Below are positions 15,427-23,962 of a stretch of DNA of 33,512 nt, piece by piece. The DNA is taken from NCBI RefSeq assembly GCF_002189065.1, contig NZ_BDMN01000172.1:1-33512 (forward strand), in the 5' to 3' direction. Position 1 is the first letter of the stretch; each line of letters begins with the position of its first letter. Source of the stretch: Bathymodiolus platifrons methanotrophic gill symbiont. GTDB taxonomy: Bacteria; Pseudomonadota; Gammaproteobacteria; Methylococcales; Methylomonadaceae. A program made the position numbers and the translations under genes. Below the pieces are notes generated by a model. The model did not search any database. It saw nothing but the letters and a program-made list of their open reading frames with translations, and was not told the DNA's origin.

Positions 15427-16149
15427 TGCCTGTTTGATAACGTCAGCATCAAGTCCTTGTCCACTCAAGGCGGTGCTGGCTAATGGTTTTTTTTATAAAG
15501 CGTGGTAGTTAATTCCCGATTCAGAATCAAAAGGGCGCGGTTAGGAAAAACAAACCTAGCGGCGTATACAGGCGTTTTTATCATAAAAACATACCCTATA
15601 ACCCTTGAGGTGTGTATTGCCCCACAAGGCTCTTTACGTGGCTAGATAACAACGAATGGCAAAGAGTTTGCAGGTTACAGTTGATTTTTACACAAACATT
15701 TGTTCTTTTGCGACAGAATCACGGAGGAGCCCTGTAGGGTTTGAGTGTTGGTTTAAGAGGTGTTTTGGAATAAAGATTTTAAAGCGGGCTACAAGGGTTC
15801 TTGAGGGGAGATACTTAGTATGTAGGGGGATCTGTTTAAGGGGCTTAAAAGCGATATTAAGCCCCTTAAAAAAGAAACAGGAGCCATGTGCTACCGAAGA
15901 GATTAGAGTCTCAGTGGTCTAATGAAGAATCCTATTCAGAGTACTCGGATTCAAGTGTTGAAATATCAGACTCGCCCAAAATATGGGATTCCACATTTGA
16001 CGGATATACGCGTGAAAAAGTTACTTTCTCTAAGGGCTAAGACTCTCCAAAAATTAAGGTCTAAAAGGGGTTCCCCTTAATTATCTTCTGGGAGACAAAA
16101 CCCATTCAACCATTTTAGGAACGCGCAAATTCCTAAATTTAGTCCCCAG
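15427..16149. other. Gene-poor region with MITE remnant and inverted repeat
   Basis: Bases 15668-15720 are the right part of the short IS6-type MITE seen whole at 17177-17242, in the opposite orientation, ending TTGCGACAGAATC. A perfect 14-bp inverted repeat TTTAAGGGGCTTAA / its complement lies at 15835-15848 and 15857-15870 with an 8-nt loop; it is not followed by T, so it is probably not a terminator. A 50-codon frame from the GTG at 15888 to 16040, with AGGAG just ahead, codes a Ser/Glu-rich peptide with YSEYSDSSVEISDSPK. It may be a small real gene, but no family is recognised. Nothing else is seen. Confidence 0.5.
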
Positions 16150-16226
16150 AAATGCTCGCAGGGCGCATTTCTGAAAATTCTGAGATATCCCGTTCATGTG
16201 GGGAATATATTGGCTCCCTACGGGAC

Positions 16227-16278
16227 GTGTTGGTAAGGGGTGGATAACGTCTTTTTGTTATCCACCCCTTACCAACAC
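16227..16278 (+). promoter_or_regulatory. 22-bp perfect palindrome with DnaA-box-like ends, candidate origin
   Basis: Bases 16227-16248 and 16257-16278 are perfect complements (22 bp) with an 8-nt loop, GTCTTTTT. The inner part of each arm reads GTTATCCACC, one mismatch from the DnaA box TTATCCACA. Directly after it ACCAACAC is repeated with 2-bp spacing. The left-arm copy at 8362-8413 keeps the right half and has a degenerate left half. A replication origin is plausible, but not proven. Confidence 0.45.
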
Positions 16279-16816
16279 TAGCCAACACATTCCCCACAAT
16301 CACTATCAATCACAGCAATATGATTTCTCTTAAACCGCGCTCCGCGCATCAATAATAAATAGTATTATTGATGGTACAGCCATGTATAGCCCCTAAGGCA
16401 GGCCTACGAATCCCCTTTCACAGCTTCCCCCTCCCACGACTGCTTTAAAAAAACAGATAATATAGGCTTGAGTTTCTGTGTATCTTGGAATCGTGCTACT
16501 TGAGTTTTTAAGCCCCTTTCACAGTCGTTACGCCCTGCGCGTTACCAGATATAATAAATATATCCACCCTTGCTCCAAACGCGCCACCTTCTGCATTATA
16601 AAATTCAAATCCCGCAGTCAAAACGACAATAAGCTTGCGACTTTTACTTTATGCAAGAAGTGCCTTATGGGTTACCTTAGCAAATATCCTTGATTGGTAA
16701 CACGGTCCCGACCTATTCCAAAACATCTTGAGTCCAAAATAGGGGCTGAGCTTGAAAAGAGAGAAGAAAAACCGAAATGCTTACAAATGAGAGGCTAATT
16801 AAGATATAATTAACAT

Positions 16817-16937
16817 TCGTTTGAAAGAAAGAGTCGTTCTCTTACTTTCAAGCTGTGGTGAGTGTTAGAATCACTCATACACAACCTTTATTAAAGGCAA
16901 GAAACCCAAGTACTTAAAAATGCTTGGGTTTTTTTTT
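16817..16937 (+). ncRNA. Candidate structured small RNA, right arm
   Basis: Counterpart of 10510-10632. TATAAT lies at 16805-16810. The first hairpin is extended here (GAAAG.AAGAG / CTCTT..CTTTC), the second keeps GAGTG/CACTC with a new loop, and the third becomes CCTTTATTAAAGG. The terminator stem AACCCAAGTA/TGCTTGGGTT with T8-9 closes it at 16937. No reading frame is preserved between the two copies. Confidence 0.5.
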
Positions 16938-17176
16938 ACCTTTAAGCCCTAAACTTTAAAAGTTCGGGGCTTGTTTCTAAATCTGAAATAGGAAATATCA
17001 TATTCTATTGCCGATAACCTTAACTCATACAAGCAAGATATAGCAAGTTTAAGACTTCTAATAAGCCTTTTAGACATTCTCTCTTGGCACGTTCATCCCC
17101 CCAATTTCATGAAGCATTGGGACGTCCTGTTATAGCTGTTCATTAACCACATAAAGGGCAGTGATGACCAAGTTTT

Positions 17177-17242
17177 GGCTCTGTCGCAAAAAACAAATGT
17201 TTGCGTAAAAATCAACTGTAACCTTTTTTTATGCGACAGAAC
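17177..17242 (+). repeat. 66-bp IS6-type MITE
   Basis: It starts GGCTCTGTCGCAAAA and ends TTATGCGACAGAACC, so it has 13-bp terminal repeats with one or two mismatches. Partial or decayed copies lie at 15668-15720 and 27375-27441. The ends match the IS6-type remnant at 29352-29702, so that family is the likely source of the transposase. Confidence 0.85.
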
Positions 17243-17392
17243 CAAGGTGTGGACTTTTCGACTGAATCACAAATTTTAGATTTACAACTGGATGCATTAT
17301 TAGAGGCAGAGGTTTTATCTGAACATCTTTATTATCATGTATGGTGTTTGACAGAACCCATGAATAGTCAGTGGAATACTATTGAACAAGAA
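17243..17392 (+). pseudogene. Internal fragment of an unrecognised gene
   Basis: About 50 codons (VDFSTESQILDLQLDALL, then EAEVLSEHLYYHVWCLTEP) lie open between the 66-bp MITE and a truncated second MITE. The mixed hydrophobic and acidic composition looks like a real protein fragment, but no family is recognised. Both ends were cut by mobile elements: the frame starts in the IS6-type end and stops inside the MITE at 17411-17413. Confidence 0.4.
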
Positions 17393-17447
17393 CAATGCCT
17401 TCGCCACTTTTAATTTAAGCCAAAAATGACAATCTTACACCTATATA
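17393..17447 (+). repeat. Left half of the IS1634-type MITE
   Basis: This matches the first 55 bp of the complete MITE at 19547-19667, from CAATGCCTTCGCCA onward, with one mismatch in the terminal repeat. It breaks off at CTATATA, where unrelated sequence follows. Confidence 0.85.
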
Positions 17448-17757
17448 CCCAAACTACTTGAAGCGGGGAGTCGCTATTTTTGCGAAAGCTTGTTTTGGGC
17501 ATCCCAGCCCAAGCAAGCAGCAAAAACTTAACGCGACCACTTATGCCTCCGGCGGCCCCGATTCGTCCTCGTCACCTCGTCCCGACCCAACAAGGGGTCG
17601 GAACATAGGCTCCAAATGACTTGACGCCGTGTCGGATGGCCTTTTATTTTGTCTCCACCTTCGCTAACGCTCAGACTCCGACAAAACAACGGCCCTACGG
17701 CTATCGCGGACTAAAAATCATCACTTCGCTTAGGCACCGTTTCCAGGATTTTCAGCG
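17448..17757. other. Intergenic repeats including R1 copy 2
   Basis: Bases 17448-17654 have no gene; they include CCCAAACTACTTGAAG and short GC-richer pieces such as CCGACCCAACAAGGGGTCGG, an inverted pair. Bases about 17655-17757 are repeat R1, copy 2 (GCTCAGACTCCGACAAAACA and onward), which runs into the transposase fragment after CAGGATTTTCAGC. Confidence 0.6.
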
Positions 17758-17908
17758 ATTGAAGAATGTTTTTCAGCTAGAGCACTCTAAGCATCGGTCT
17801 CTAACAAATTATATGATCAATATCCTTGCCTGTTTGGTGGCCTATTCATATCAAGAAAAAAAGCCAGCTCTTAAGTTAAGAAGAGAGGGTTTACTGCCTT
17901 TGTTATAA
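17755..17908 (+). pseudogene. C-terminal remnant of an IS982-like transposase
   Basis: About 50 residues (RLKNVFQLEHSKHRSLTNYM then INILACLVAYSYQEKKPALK) resemble the conserved end of IS982-family transposases, where a xLEHSKHRS segment with a glutamate is followed by a hydrophobic helix ending in a KKP motif. The rest of the gene is missing, and upstream lies repeat R1. The family call is moderate because only the tail is available. Confidence 0.55.
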
Positions 17909-17976
17909 TTCCTTATCCCGAACTCAGGTTAAAATAGCGTAAGAAACCATAAAATTATTGAGCAGGCACTATAAAA

Positions 17977-18955
17977 ATGATAAAGAAAAATGAACGGACA
18001 ATATTGTTTCTCGACCTGCATATTGATCTCAAAACGACTTCACCTAAAATTAAAGGGTTGCGTAATAATTTTACCCTAACTGAATTATTTAGAAAAATTG
18101 AAGCTATCCGAGAAGCAAATAACGTCAATATAATTAGTGGTTCAGAAGATAACAAAACAGAAGTTTATTTGGCGGATATTAAATATGATTCTGAAATTTG
18201 TTGTTGGATATTACTGGTCAATATTACTGATACGACATTAGCCGATGAAGTTCACAGGGAGATTGGTGGTAATGACGATACTCGAAAAGTTAATGCTAAA
18301 AAGAATGGTGTAGGTACTGATTTTTCATCACACATAATCATAAAACCTGATCCCGAAGCAAATGGAAGTTGGCTCGCATTATATGAACAATCGCCTGCTT
18401 TACCAGTAAGACTAGTTTCCAGTTATCTAAATAAGTTATTAAGAAGAATAGCAAAAGAAAATAAAGACGATTTTGAGACTGACCACCCTAAAAATACTGT
18501 AGATACAAAAGGGGGAGTAAAAAAAATTAATACCTACTGTCATTGTCATTTTTACGGCCATATCTCTAAGCAATTTGAAGTCACTGACCCTTATTACAAG
18601 TAACATAGATAGCGTTGTCGGTTATGACGCTCAAAATCACAAGAGTATAAAAGAGGTTCAGCTACCAATAAAAATAGATAAAGTTGAAATATTAAAAGCA
18701 GGAGGTAATTTCAAACTTATGGATCGTATCAGAAATAATGATGCAAAGGCCATGAATATGGAATCAATCAAAATTTCATTTAAAGACGATGGTGATATTT
18801 CCCATACTGCCGAAATAGACACCAATACAGGAAAATTAATCGGTTCTGAAAATTACGTTAAAAAGATTAAAATCACAGATTTTAAAGATTTTTCAGCAAC
18901 GTCTGTAGACCAGATATATAAACCAATCATCACTAAGATGTTAGAGCATATTTAG
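17977..18955 (+). pseudogene. Unknown soluble protein of a two-gene unit, frameshifted
   Basis: Two overlapping frames (17977-18603 and from about 18575 to 18955) join into one protein of about 325 residues if one base is corrected near 18578-18585: the first reads HFYGHISKQFEV, and the second continues SLTLITSNIDSVVGYDAQNH. The N-terminus is TILFLDLHIDL; the centre has LPVRLVSSYLNKLLRRIAKE. No family is recognised with confidence. The stop is 2 bp before the ATG of a membrane protein at 18958, so the two form an operon. Size, domain-poor sequence and membrane partner resemble two-gene phage-defence systems in general layout. An assembly error at the frameshift cannot be excluded. Confidence 0.5.
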
Positions 18956-18957
18956 AT

Positions 18958-19530
18958 ATGAAAAGATATAAAGTGATTGTTTATCAGTTAACAAGACCAA
19001 TCTCATATTTATTCCTAAAACACCCCGCGGGAAAGGTCTACAACTGGATAATACCACTTATCCTAACTGTAATCAGTTTAGCCATTTTAGTGTTCTTAAC
19101 TGAAATAAGCGATGTTGTTGGTGAAAATGGTTTGGTTGAAAATTTAACTGATTTTGTAATTAGTCTTCCAGGTTTTTTAATTACCGCCCTAGCTGCAATA
19201 GCTACTTTTAACCGACCAATTATTGATCAAGAAATGATTGATGCTCCAACTATTAACATCAAGGCTGGTAATACAGAGTTAGAAGATCAAGCACTAACAC
19301 GTAGAGACTTTCTTTTACGCTTATTTTCGTTTTTAACGGTAGATAGTATATTTCTAATTATTTATGCAAAAGTTGGATCAATCGCATCTGTTCCCAGCTT
19401 TTTAGAAACTCAATACCATATCGCTGAATGGGTTTTCGCAGGTATATTTATAACAATATTTTGGCAATTGCTTACTCTTTTGCTTTTTGGAATGTATTAC
19501 CTCTGTGAACGGTTAAATTTAAATATATAA
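18958..19530 (+). CDS. Four-helix inner-membrane protein of the same two-gene unit
   Basis: A 190-residue protein with four likely transmembrane helices, at about residues 30-49 (WIIPLILTVISLAILVFLTE), 64-83 (DFVISLPGFLITALAAIATF), 117-137 (LFSFLTVDSIFLIIYAKVG) and 153-178 (VFAGIFITIFWQLLTLLLFG). A conserved-looking cytoplasmic stretch lies between helices 2 and 3: FNRPIIDQEM, a hydrophilic spacer, then LTRRDFLLRL. It is closely coupled to the upstream gene. No transport or enzyme motif is visible. It could be a membrane effector or sensor of a defence unit. It is not assigned to Kiwa, whose gene order and sequences could not be confirmed here. Confidence 0.6.
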   Translation: MKRYKVIVYQLTRPISYLFLKHPAGKVYNWIIPLILTVISLAILVFLTEISDVVGENGLVENLTDFVISLPGFLITALAAIATFNRPIIDQEMIDAPTINIKAGNTELEDQALTRRDFLLRLFSFLTVDSIFLIIYAKVGSIASVPSFLETQYHIAEWVFAGIFITIFWQLLTLLLFGMYYLCERLNLNI

Positions 19531-19546
19531 AATCGGTTATAAGACA

Positions 19547-19667
19547 CAATACCTTCGCCACTTTTAATTTAAGCCAAAAATGACAATCTTACACCTATAT
19601 AAATCAACCGCTTATAGGCTGTAAAATTCATAAAAATGAGTGTATTTTCATTTTGGCGAAGGTATTG
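19547..19667. repeat. Complete 121-bp MITE with IS1634-type ends
   Basis: Perfect 14-bp terminal inverted repeats CAATACCTTCGCCA (19547-19560) and TGGCGAAGGTATTG (19654-19667) are flanked by the 6-bp direct repeat AAGACA (19541-19546 and 19668-19673). The right end of the IS1634 remnant at 24773-24786 differs by one base, TGGCTAAGGTATTG, so an IS1634-family transposase probably moved it. Bases 19674-19833, between the MITE and the next gene, hold no recognised feature. Confidence 0.92.
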
Positions 19668-19833
19668 AAGACAAACCAATGATTAGTTTTAAAGAAGATT
19701 GACCTACTTTGCAAATGCCGTAACCAGAAAACCAAGAACAAAAACACCGCATAAAAAGGCGGCAGAATAGGGCAGGTAGTAAAACCATCAATATTTTCTA
19801 CCTAACTAAATTACAAAACCCATAAAAACAAAA

Positions 19834-21891
19834 ATGGACATCATCCAAACGATACTCAAAGACAGTAATTACCATCTTGCACTGTTCACAAAAAAGGAAA
19901 TAGAAGACTTACAAGAAACTATCTTTACCAAAATAACCAGAGGCAAAGAAACCCCCTATATAAATTGTATCGTTCGTAAAAAGGATATTCAGCTAAAACC
20001 AGAAGAAATTGTCCGCCAACTTTATGCGGCAAGACTTATCAATCAATATGGCTACACTAAAAAACGCATAAAGTTTGAATATTCTGTTACTTTTGGTAGA
20101 GAAAAGAAAAGTGCTGATATTGTCATTCTTGATAAAGATCGCCCTGATGCTGCCTATATCATTATTGAGCTAAAAAAGCCCAAGCTCAAAGACGGAAAAA
20201 ACCAGCTTCGTTCATATTGTAATGCTACGGGCGCATCTATCGGGGTATGGACAAATGGTGAGCAAATATCCCATTACCACCGTAAAGACCCTAATTACTT
20301 TGAAGACATCACTGATATTCCCAAGGAAAGGCAAAGTCTTAAGGATATATTGAGCGAACGCTTTACCTTAAAAGACCTCATCATCAAGGACAAAATCGCC
20401 AATGAAAGAAAATCCTTGAAAGACATCATTCTTGAAATGGAAGACGAGGTTTTAGCTAATGCTGGTGTGGATGTTTTTGAGGAAGTTTTTAAACTGATCT
20501 TCACAAAACTTTATGATGAATATGGAAGTAAAAAAGACAAGGCGAATATTGAATTTTATCTTGACCAAAATATTGATGATGAAGAAAGAGTGGATTACGA
20601 CAAGCTCAAAGAATCTCTTATCGGGCTAAATGATAAAAAATTCCGTGTCATGGAGTTTAGAAATACAGGGCAAACAGACACTGAACTAAAAAACAAAATT
20701 CAAGAACTGTTTGATGAAGCAAAAAACCAGTGGACAGGGGTTTTCCCTGATAGCTCAAATTTTGAGCTATCAGGGAGTCATTTATCGGTTTGCATATCCA
20801 GTTTTCAAGATGTGAAATTGTTTAATTCTAATCTTTTGGTCGTAGATGAAGCCTTTGAATATTTAGTCAACAAATCCGCTAAAGGTGAAAAGGGGCAATT
20901 TTTCACCCCTCGTCATGTCATTGATATGTGCGTGCAAATGCTCAACCCTAAACGGGGTGAGTATATGATTGATACAGCTTCGGGAAGTTGTGGTTTTCCA
21001 GTCCATACTATTTTTAAACTCACCGGACATCTTTTTACGAATGCGGAAATCCCAGAAGAAGAAAAGCAGCATGTTCTTAACATATTTGGTATCGACTTTG
21101 ACGAAAAAACGGTCAGGGTTGCACGAACATTAAACCTTATTGCGGGAGACGGTGAAACCAACGTATTGCATCTAAACACGTTAGATTTTGACCGTTGGAA
21201 TGACAAAACAGAAAAAGATAAAAAATGGATTAACACCTATGGAAAAGGCTTTAATCGGCTCGAAAAACTTCGCTCTGAAAAAGACGAAGATAAGCACTTT
21301 AATTTTGATATTTTAATGGCGAACCCTCCCTTTGCAGGAGACATCAAAGAAAGCCGTATCCTGCACCAATATGAACTTGGCTTTAAGGAAAACGGAAAGG
21401 CACAAAGCAAAGTCGGGCGGGATATTCTCTTTATTGAAAGAAATCTGGACTTTTTAAAGCCGGGGGGACGCATGGCAATTGTTTTGCCACAAGGTCGATT
21501 TAATAACACATCTGATAAACATATCCGTGAATTTATAGCACAGCATGGGCGTATTCTGGCGGTGATAGGTTTACACGGTAACAGTTTCAAACCCCACACA
21601 GGCACAAAAACTAGCGTTTTATTTGTTCAAAAATGGGATGATGAGCTATGCCCTAAAGTCGATGACTACCCGATATTTTTTGCCGTAAGTGAAAAGGGCG
21701 GAAAGGATAATTCAGGCGATTATATCTATGTGAACAACGGTAACGGACAATACAAGTTAGATAAAAACGGACATTTGATTGTTGACCATGACTTACATAA
21801 TCATGATGGAGAATTGCAAGATGGTATCGCAGAAGCTTTTATTGAGTGGGCGAAAAATGAAGAATTATCGTTTTTTGGTGGGGGAGAATAA
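19834..21891 (+). CDS. Nuclease-methyltransferase fusion (HsdR N-terminal domain plus N6-adenine methylase)
   Basis: A 685-residue restriction-modification protein. Residues about 55-150 form an HsdR-N-like PD-(D/E)XK nuclease domain: SADIVIL with Asp95, then IIELKKPK with Glu112 and Lys114, then QLRSYCNATGASIGVWTNGE. A helical linker follows, and then the N6-adenine methyltransferase domain: a region YLVNKSAKGEKGQFFTPRHV, AdoMet motif I DTASGSCGF (380-388) and catalytic NPPF (497-500). There is no helicase or translocase domain. Together with the adjacent specificity gene, 2 bp downstream, this is the layout of BcgI-like type IIB enzymes, where the fused subunit both cuts and methylates as the specificity subunit directs. 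Motif I has Ser-Cys where many enzymes have Gly-Thr/Gly. The ATG has no strong Shine-Dalgarno. Confidence 0.85.
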   Translation: MDIIQTILKDSNYHLALFTKKEIEDLQETIFTKITRGKETPYINCIVRKKDIQLKPEEIVRQLYAARLINQYGYTKKRIKFEYSVTFGREKKSADIVILDKDRPDAAYIIIELKKPKLKDGKNQLRSYCNATGASIGVWTNGEQISHYHRKDPNYFEDITDIPKERQSLKDILSERFTLKDLIIKDKIANERKSLKDIILEMEDEVLANAGVDVFEEVFKLIFTKLYDEYGSKKDKANIEFYLDQNIDDEERVDYDKLKESLIGLNDKKFRVMEFRNTGQTDTELKNKIQELFDEAKNQWTGVFPDSSNFELSGSHLSVCISSFQDVKLFNSNLLVVDEAFEYLVNKSAKGEKGQFFTPRHVIDMCVQMLNPKRGEYMIDTASGSCGFPVHTIFKLTGHLFTNAEIPEEEKQHVLNIFGIDFDEKTVRVARTLNLIAGDGETNVLHLNTLDFDRWNDKTEKDKKWINTYGKGFNRLEKLRSEKDEDKHFNFDILMANPPFAGDIKESRILHQYELGFKENGKAQSKVGRDILFIERNLDFLKPGGRMAIVLPQGRFNNTSDKHIREFIAQHGRILAVIGLHGNSFKPHTGTKTSVLFVQKWDDELCPKVDDYPIFFAVSEKGGKDNSGDYIYVNNGNGQYKLDKNGHLIVDHDLHNHDGELQDGIAEAFIEWAKNEELSFFGGGE

Positions 21892-21893
21892 AG

Positions 21894-23327
21894 GTGAAGA
21901 TTTCTATTCTTAATAAGAATGAATTAGAAAATGAATTTACAATTGGCGCAGAATTTTATCAGCCTTACTATGTCCAAAAAGTAGATAAAATAAAAAGTAA
22001 AAACAACGTTTATTTACTTGGTAATTTATGTTTCTTAATTACAGATGGAGATCATAGCGCAACTCAATACACCGATGATGGGATCTTATATCTTCTAAGC
22101 GAATCTGTAAAAGAAGGTTATATTGATACCAATATAAAAAGATATATTTCTAGTGACTTGCACAACTCACTTAAAAGATCAAAATTAAAACCTAGGAATA
22201 TCTTACTCACAAAAACAGGGGTCTATTTCGGAAAAAGTGCTGTAATACCAGATGATTTCCCCGAAGCAAATACAAGTGCCCATGTAGGAAAGTTTGTAGT
22301 AAAAGAAGAAATTATTAACCCCTATTATCTTTCTACTTTTTTTAACTGTGAATACGGTTACTCCCAGCTTAGAAGACGTGGAATAAAGGCATCACGCCCC
22401 GAAATAAAATTGATAGAATTCTTTGATATAAAAGTATATGTTGCAGCTAAATATTTCCAAAATATAATAGAAAAAACAATAAAAAAATCAATTGCTATTT
22501 TAGACGAATCCAAAGAGAAAATTGATTTTTCTAAAAATCTACTTCTATCTGAACTTGGAATAACTAACTGGCAACCGAAACACAAATTATTTTTTATTAA
22601 AAACTATTCTGATACTGAACAATCAAAGCGCATCGACGCGGAATATTTCCAGCCAAAATATGATGAGATCATCAATGCTATCAAAGCCTATAAGGGCGGT
22701 TGGGATGCGCTCGGAAACCTTGTTGATGTTAAAAAAAGTATTGAAGTTGGACGCGGGGAATATCTCGATGAAGGCATACCATTTGTGAGGGTAAGCAACA
22801 TTAGTCTCTTTGAACTATCAGAGGGAAAATATATCTCGGAACAGCTCTACGCAGAACTAACGCAAGATGAACAGGACATACCATTTGAAAAATCCAAAAC
22901 CCATCAACCACAACAAGGCGAGATATTATTCAGTAAGGATGGTTCTCCAGGAATTGCCTATTATCTAAAAGATAAGCCTCAGAAAATGGTTGTTTCTGGA
23001 GGCATATTGCGTCTCCAGAGTAAGGCAGACACGATAAATAATGAATATCTTACCTTGGTACTGAACTCTGTTTTAACACAAGAGCAGGTAAAGCGTGATG
23101 TCGGTGGTTCTATTATATTGCATTGGCGACCTGAGCAAGTGAAAGAAACAATCATTCCTATTCTACCACAAGCTCAGCAACTACAAATACAGCAAAAAAT
23201 TACTGAATCTTTCGAACTACGCAAACAATCAAAGCAACTTCTCGAAAATGCTAAACGAGCCGTTGAAATAGCTATCGAACAAGATGAAAGCAAAGCTATT
23301 CAGTGGTTAGATGCTCAATTAGTCTGA
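21894..23327 (+). CDS. hsdS: Restriction-modification specificity subunit with two recognition domains
   Basis: A 477-residue HsdS-type protein starting at GTG with GGGGGAG just upstream inside the methylase gene end. Residues about 1-190 form the first target-recognition domain and about 240-445 the second. Each is followed by a helical spacer (the first contains IIEKTIKKSIAILDESKEKI, the second LQIQQKITESFELRKQSKQL) of the type that forms the antiparallel coiled coil. DAEYFQPKYDEI at the start of the second half mirrors GAEFYQPYYVQK at the start of the first, showing the internal duplication. It should give the upstream nuclease-methylase its DNA specificity, probably for a bipartite site. 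Confidence 0.88.
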   Translation: MKISILNKNELENEFTIGAEFYQPYYVQKVDKIKSKNNVYLLGNLCFLITDGDHSATQYTDDGILYLLSESVKEGYIDTNIKRYISSDLHNSLKRSKLKPRNILLTKTGVYFGKSAVIPDDFPEANTSAHVGKFVVKEEIINPYYLSTFFNCEYGYSQLRRRGIKASRPEIKLIEFFDIKVYVAAKYFQNIIEKTIKKSIAILDESKEKIDFSKNLLLSELGITNWQPKHKLFFIKNYSDTEQSKRIDAEYFQPKYDEIINAIKAYKGGWDALGNLVDVKKSIEVGRGEYLDEGIPFVRVSNISLFELSEGKYISEQLYAELTQDEQDIPFEKSKTHQPQQGEILFSKDGSPGIAYYLKDKPQKMVVSGGILRLQSKADTINNEYLTLVLNSVLTQEQVKRDVGGSIILHWRPEQVKETIIPILPQAQQLQIQQKITESFELRKQSKQLLENAKRAVEIAIEQDESKAIQWLDAQLV

Positions 23328-23392
23328 ACCTCATTAACAAAGCTTTTTGTCAAGCACCATATATAATCATAAATCAGACTAATGAGGGTAAC

Positions 23393-23440
23393 ATGAGTAA
23401 TACGCGTAGAAAGATCGACCTTAGTAGCCTTAAATTTTGA
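23393..23440 (+). CDS. Very short possible peptide upstream of the Panacea gene
   Basis: ATG AGT AAT ACG begins a 15-codon frame (MSNTRRKIDLSSLKF) with GAGGG nearby upstream. It ends 10 bp before the next ATG, which itself has GAGG. It may be a leader or chance. Confidence is low. Confidence 0.2.
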   Translation: MSNTRRKIDLSSLKF

Positions 23441-23450
23441 GAGGTAACAC

Positions 23451-23962
23451 ATGAATACGTTGGTGAACCAAAGTGTGTAGTAGCGCATTAGCTAATTTCT
23501 TTATAGATAAAGCAAAAGAAGAATGCATTATTATGTCTAACCTAAAGTTGCAAAAGCTTATGTTTATTGGTTACGGATGGACTCTAGCACTTATTGATAA
23601 AGATTTAACGGAAACCGAGGGCTTGGCAGCATGGCCCTGTTCTTCCGTCAATTTATCACCAAATGAAATGTTATGGTGACACTCCCATAACAAAACCGGC
23701 AATGGATTATGATAGTGATGAAAATAAAGTTTACATCCCCATCATTCAAGATAAGTGTGTAAAAGAAATACTTGAAAAAGTATGGGGGATTTACAAGTCA
23801 TTTTCAGCATGGTCATTAAGAAATTTAACGCATAAAACAGGTTCTCCGTGGGACTCATCCTTTGAAAGAAAGTCAATGTTTATTGATATTCCAGAAGAAG
23901 AAGAAGAAGTAAAGGAATACTACACAAAATATATTACTGCCTTGCTGGATGAGGATGATTAA
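23451..23962 (+). pseudogene. Panacea-domain (DUF4065, SocA-like) antitoxin, frameshifted
   Basis: The ATG at 23451 has GAGG ahead, but the frame stops after nine codons. One base further, the frame reads SSALANFFIDKAKEECIIMS, then LKLQKLMFIGYGWTLAL and LAAWP, the Panacea hallmark (xLKLQKLxYYxxGW then AAWxxGPV). A second shift near 23630-23640 leads to GPVLPSIYHQMKCYGDTPIT, the expected continuation. The remainder reads to 23962 with the usual C-terminal helices (SAWSLRNLTHKTGSPWD). Panacea proteins act as antitoxins for many unrelated toxins. The stop overlaps the ATG of the next gene by one base, which suggests that gene was its toxin. Two frameshifts make it inactive unless they are sequence errors. 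Confidence 0.75.

Larger units (their letters stand above)
16150..17185 (+). repeat. Right copy of the ~1-kb direct repeat (origin-like arm)
   Basis: Collinear with 8284-8605 plus 10140-10890. It includes the perfect palindrome 16227-16278, two ACCAACAC-like words after it, the GCGCTCCGCGC motif, the small RNA gene and its terminator, and it ends in the left end of an IS6-type MITE. Together with the left arm it brackets rep. It is non-coding: reading frames seen in one arm are broken in the other. Confidence 0.85.

Noticed and set aside
15835-15870. Intrinsic terminator
   Set aside because: The 14-bp stem is perfect but is followed by A on the plus strand and lacks a T-run on the minus strand; kept only as an inverted repeat.
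15656-15922. 88-codon plus-strand frame
   Set aside because: It runs through a MITE remnant and the 14-bp inverted repeat; the product has no protein-like pattern.
16478-16693. 71-codon frame in the right arm
   Set aside because: The same stretch in the left arm is broken by frameshifts and stops, so it is not under coding selection.
17621-17908. Single 95-residue protein
   Set aside because: The first half is read through repeat R1; only the tail from about 17755 is protein-like (transposase remnant).
17977-19530. Assignment of the two-gene unit to the Kiwa defence system
   Set aside because: A four-helix membrane protein and a ~320-residue partner are similar in size, but gene order looks reversed and no DUF4868 features could be confirmed.
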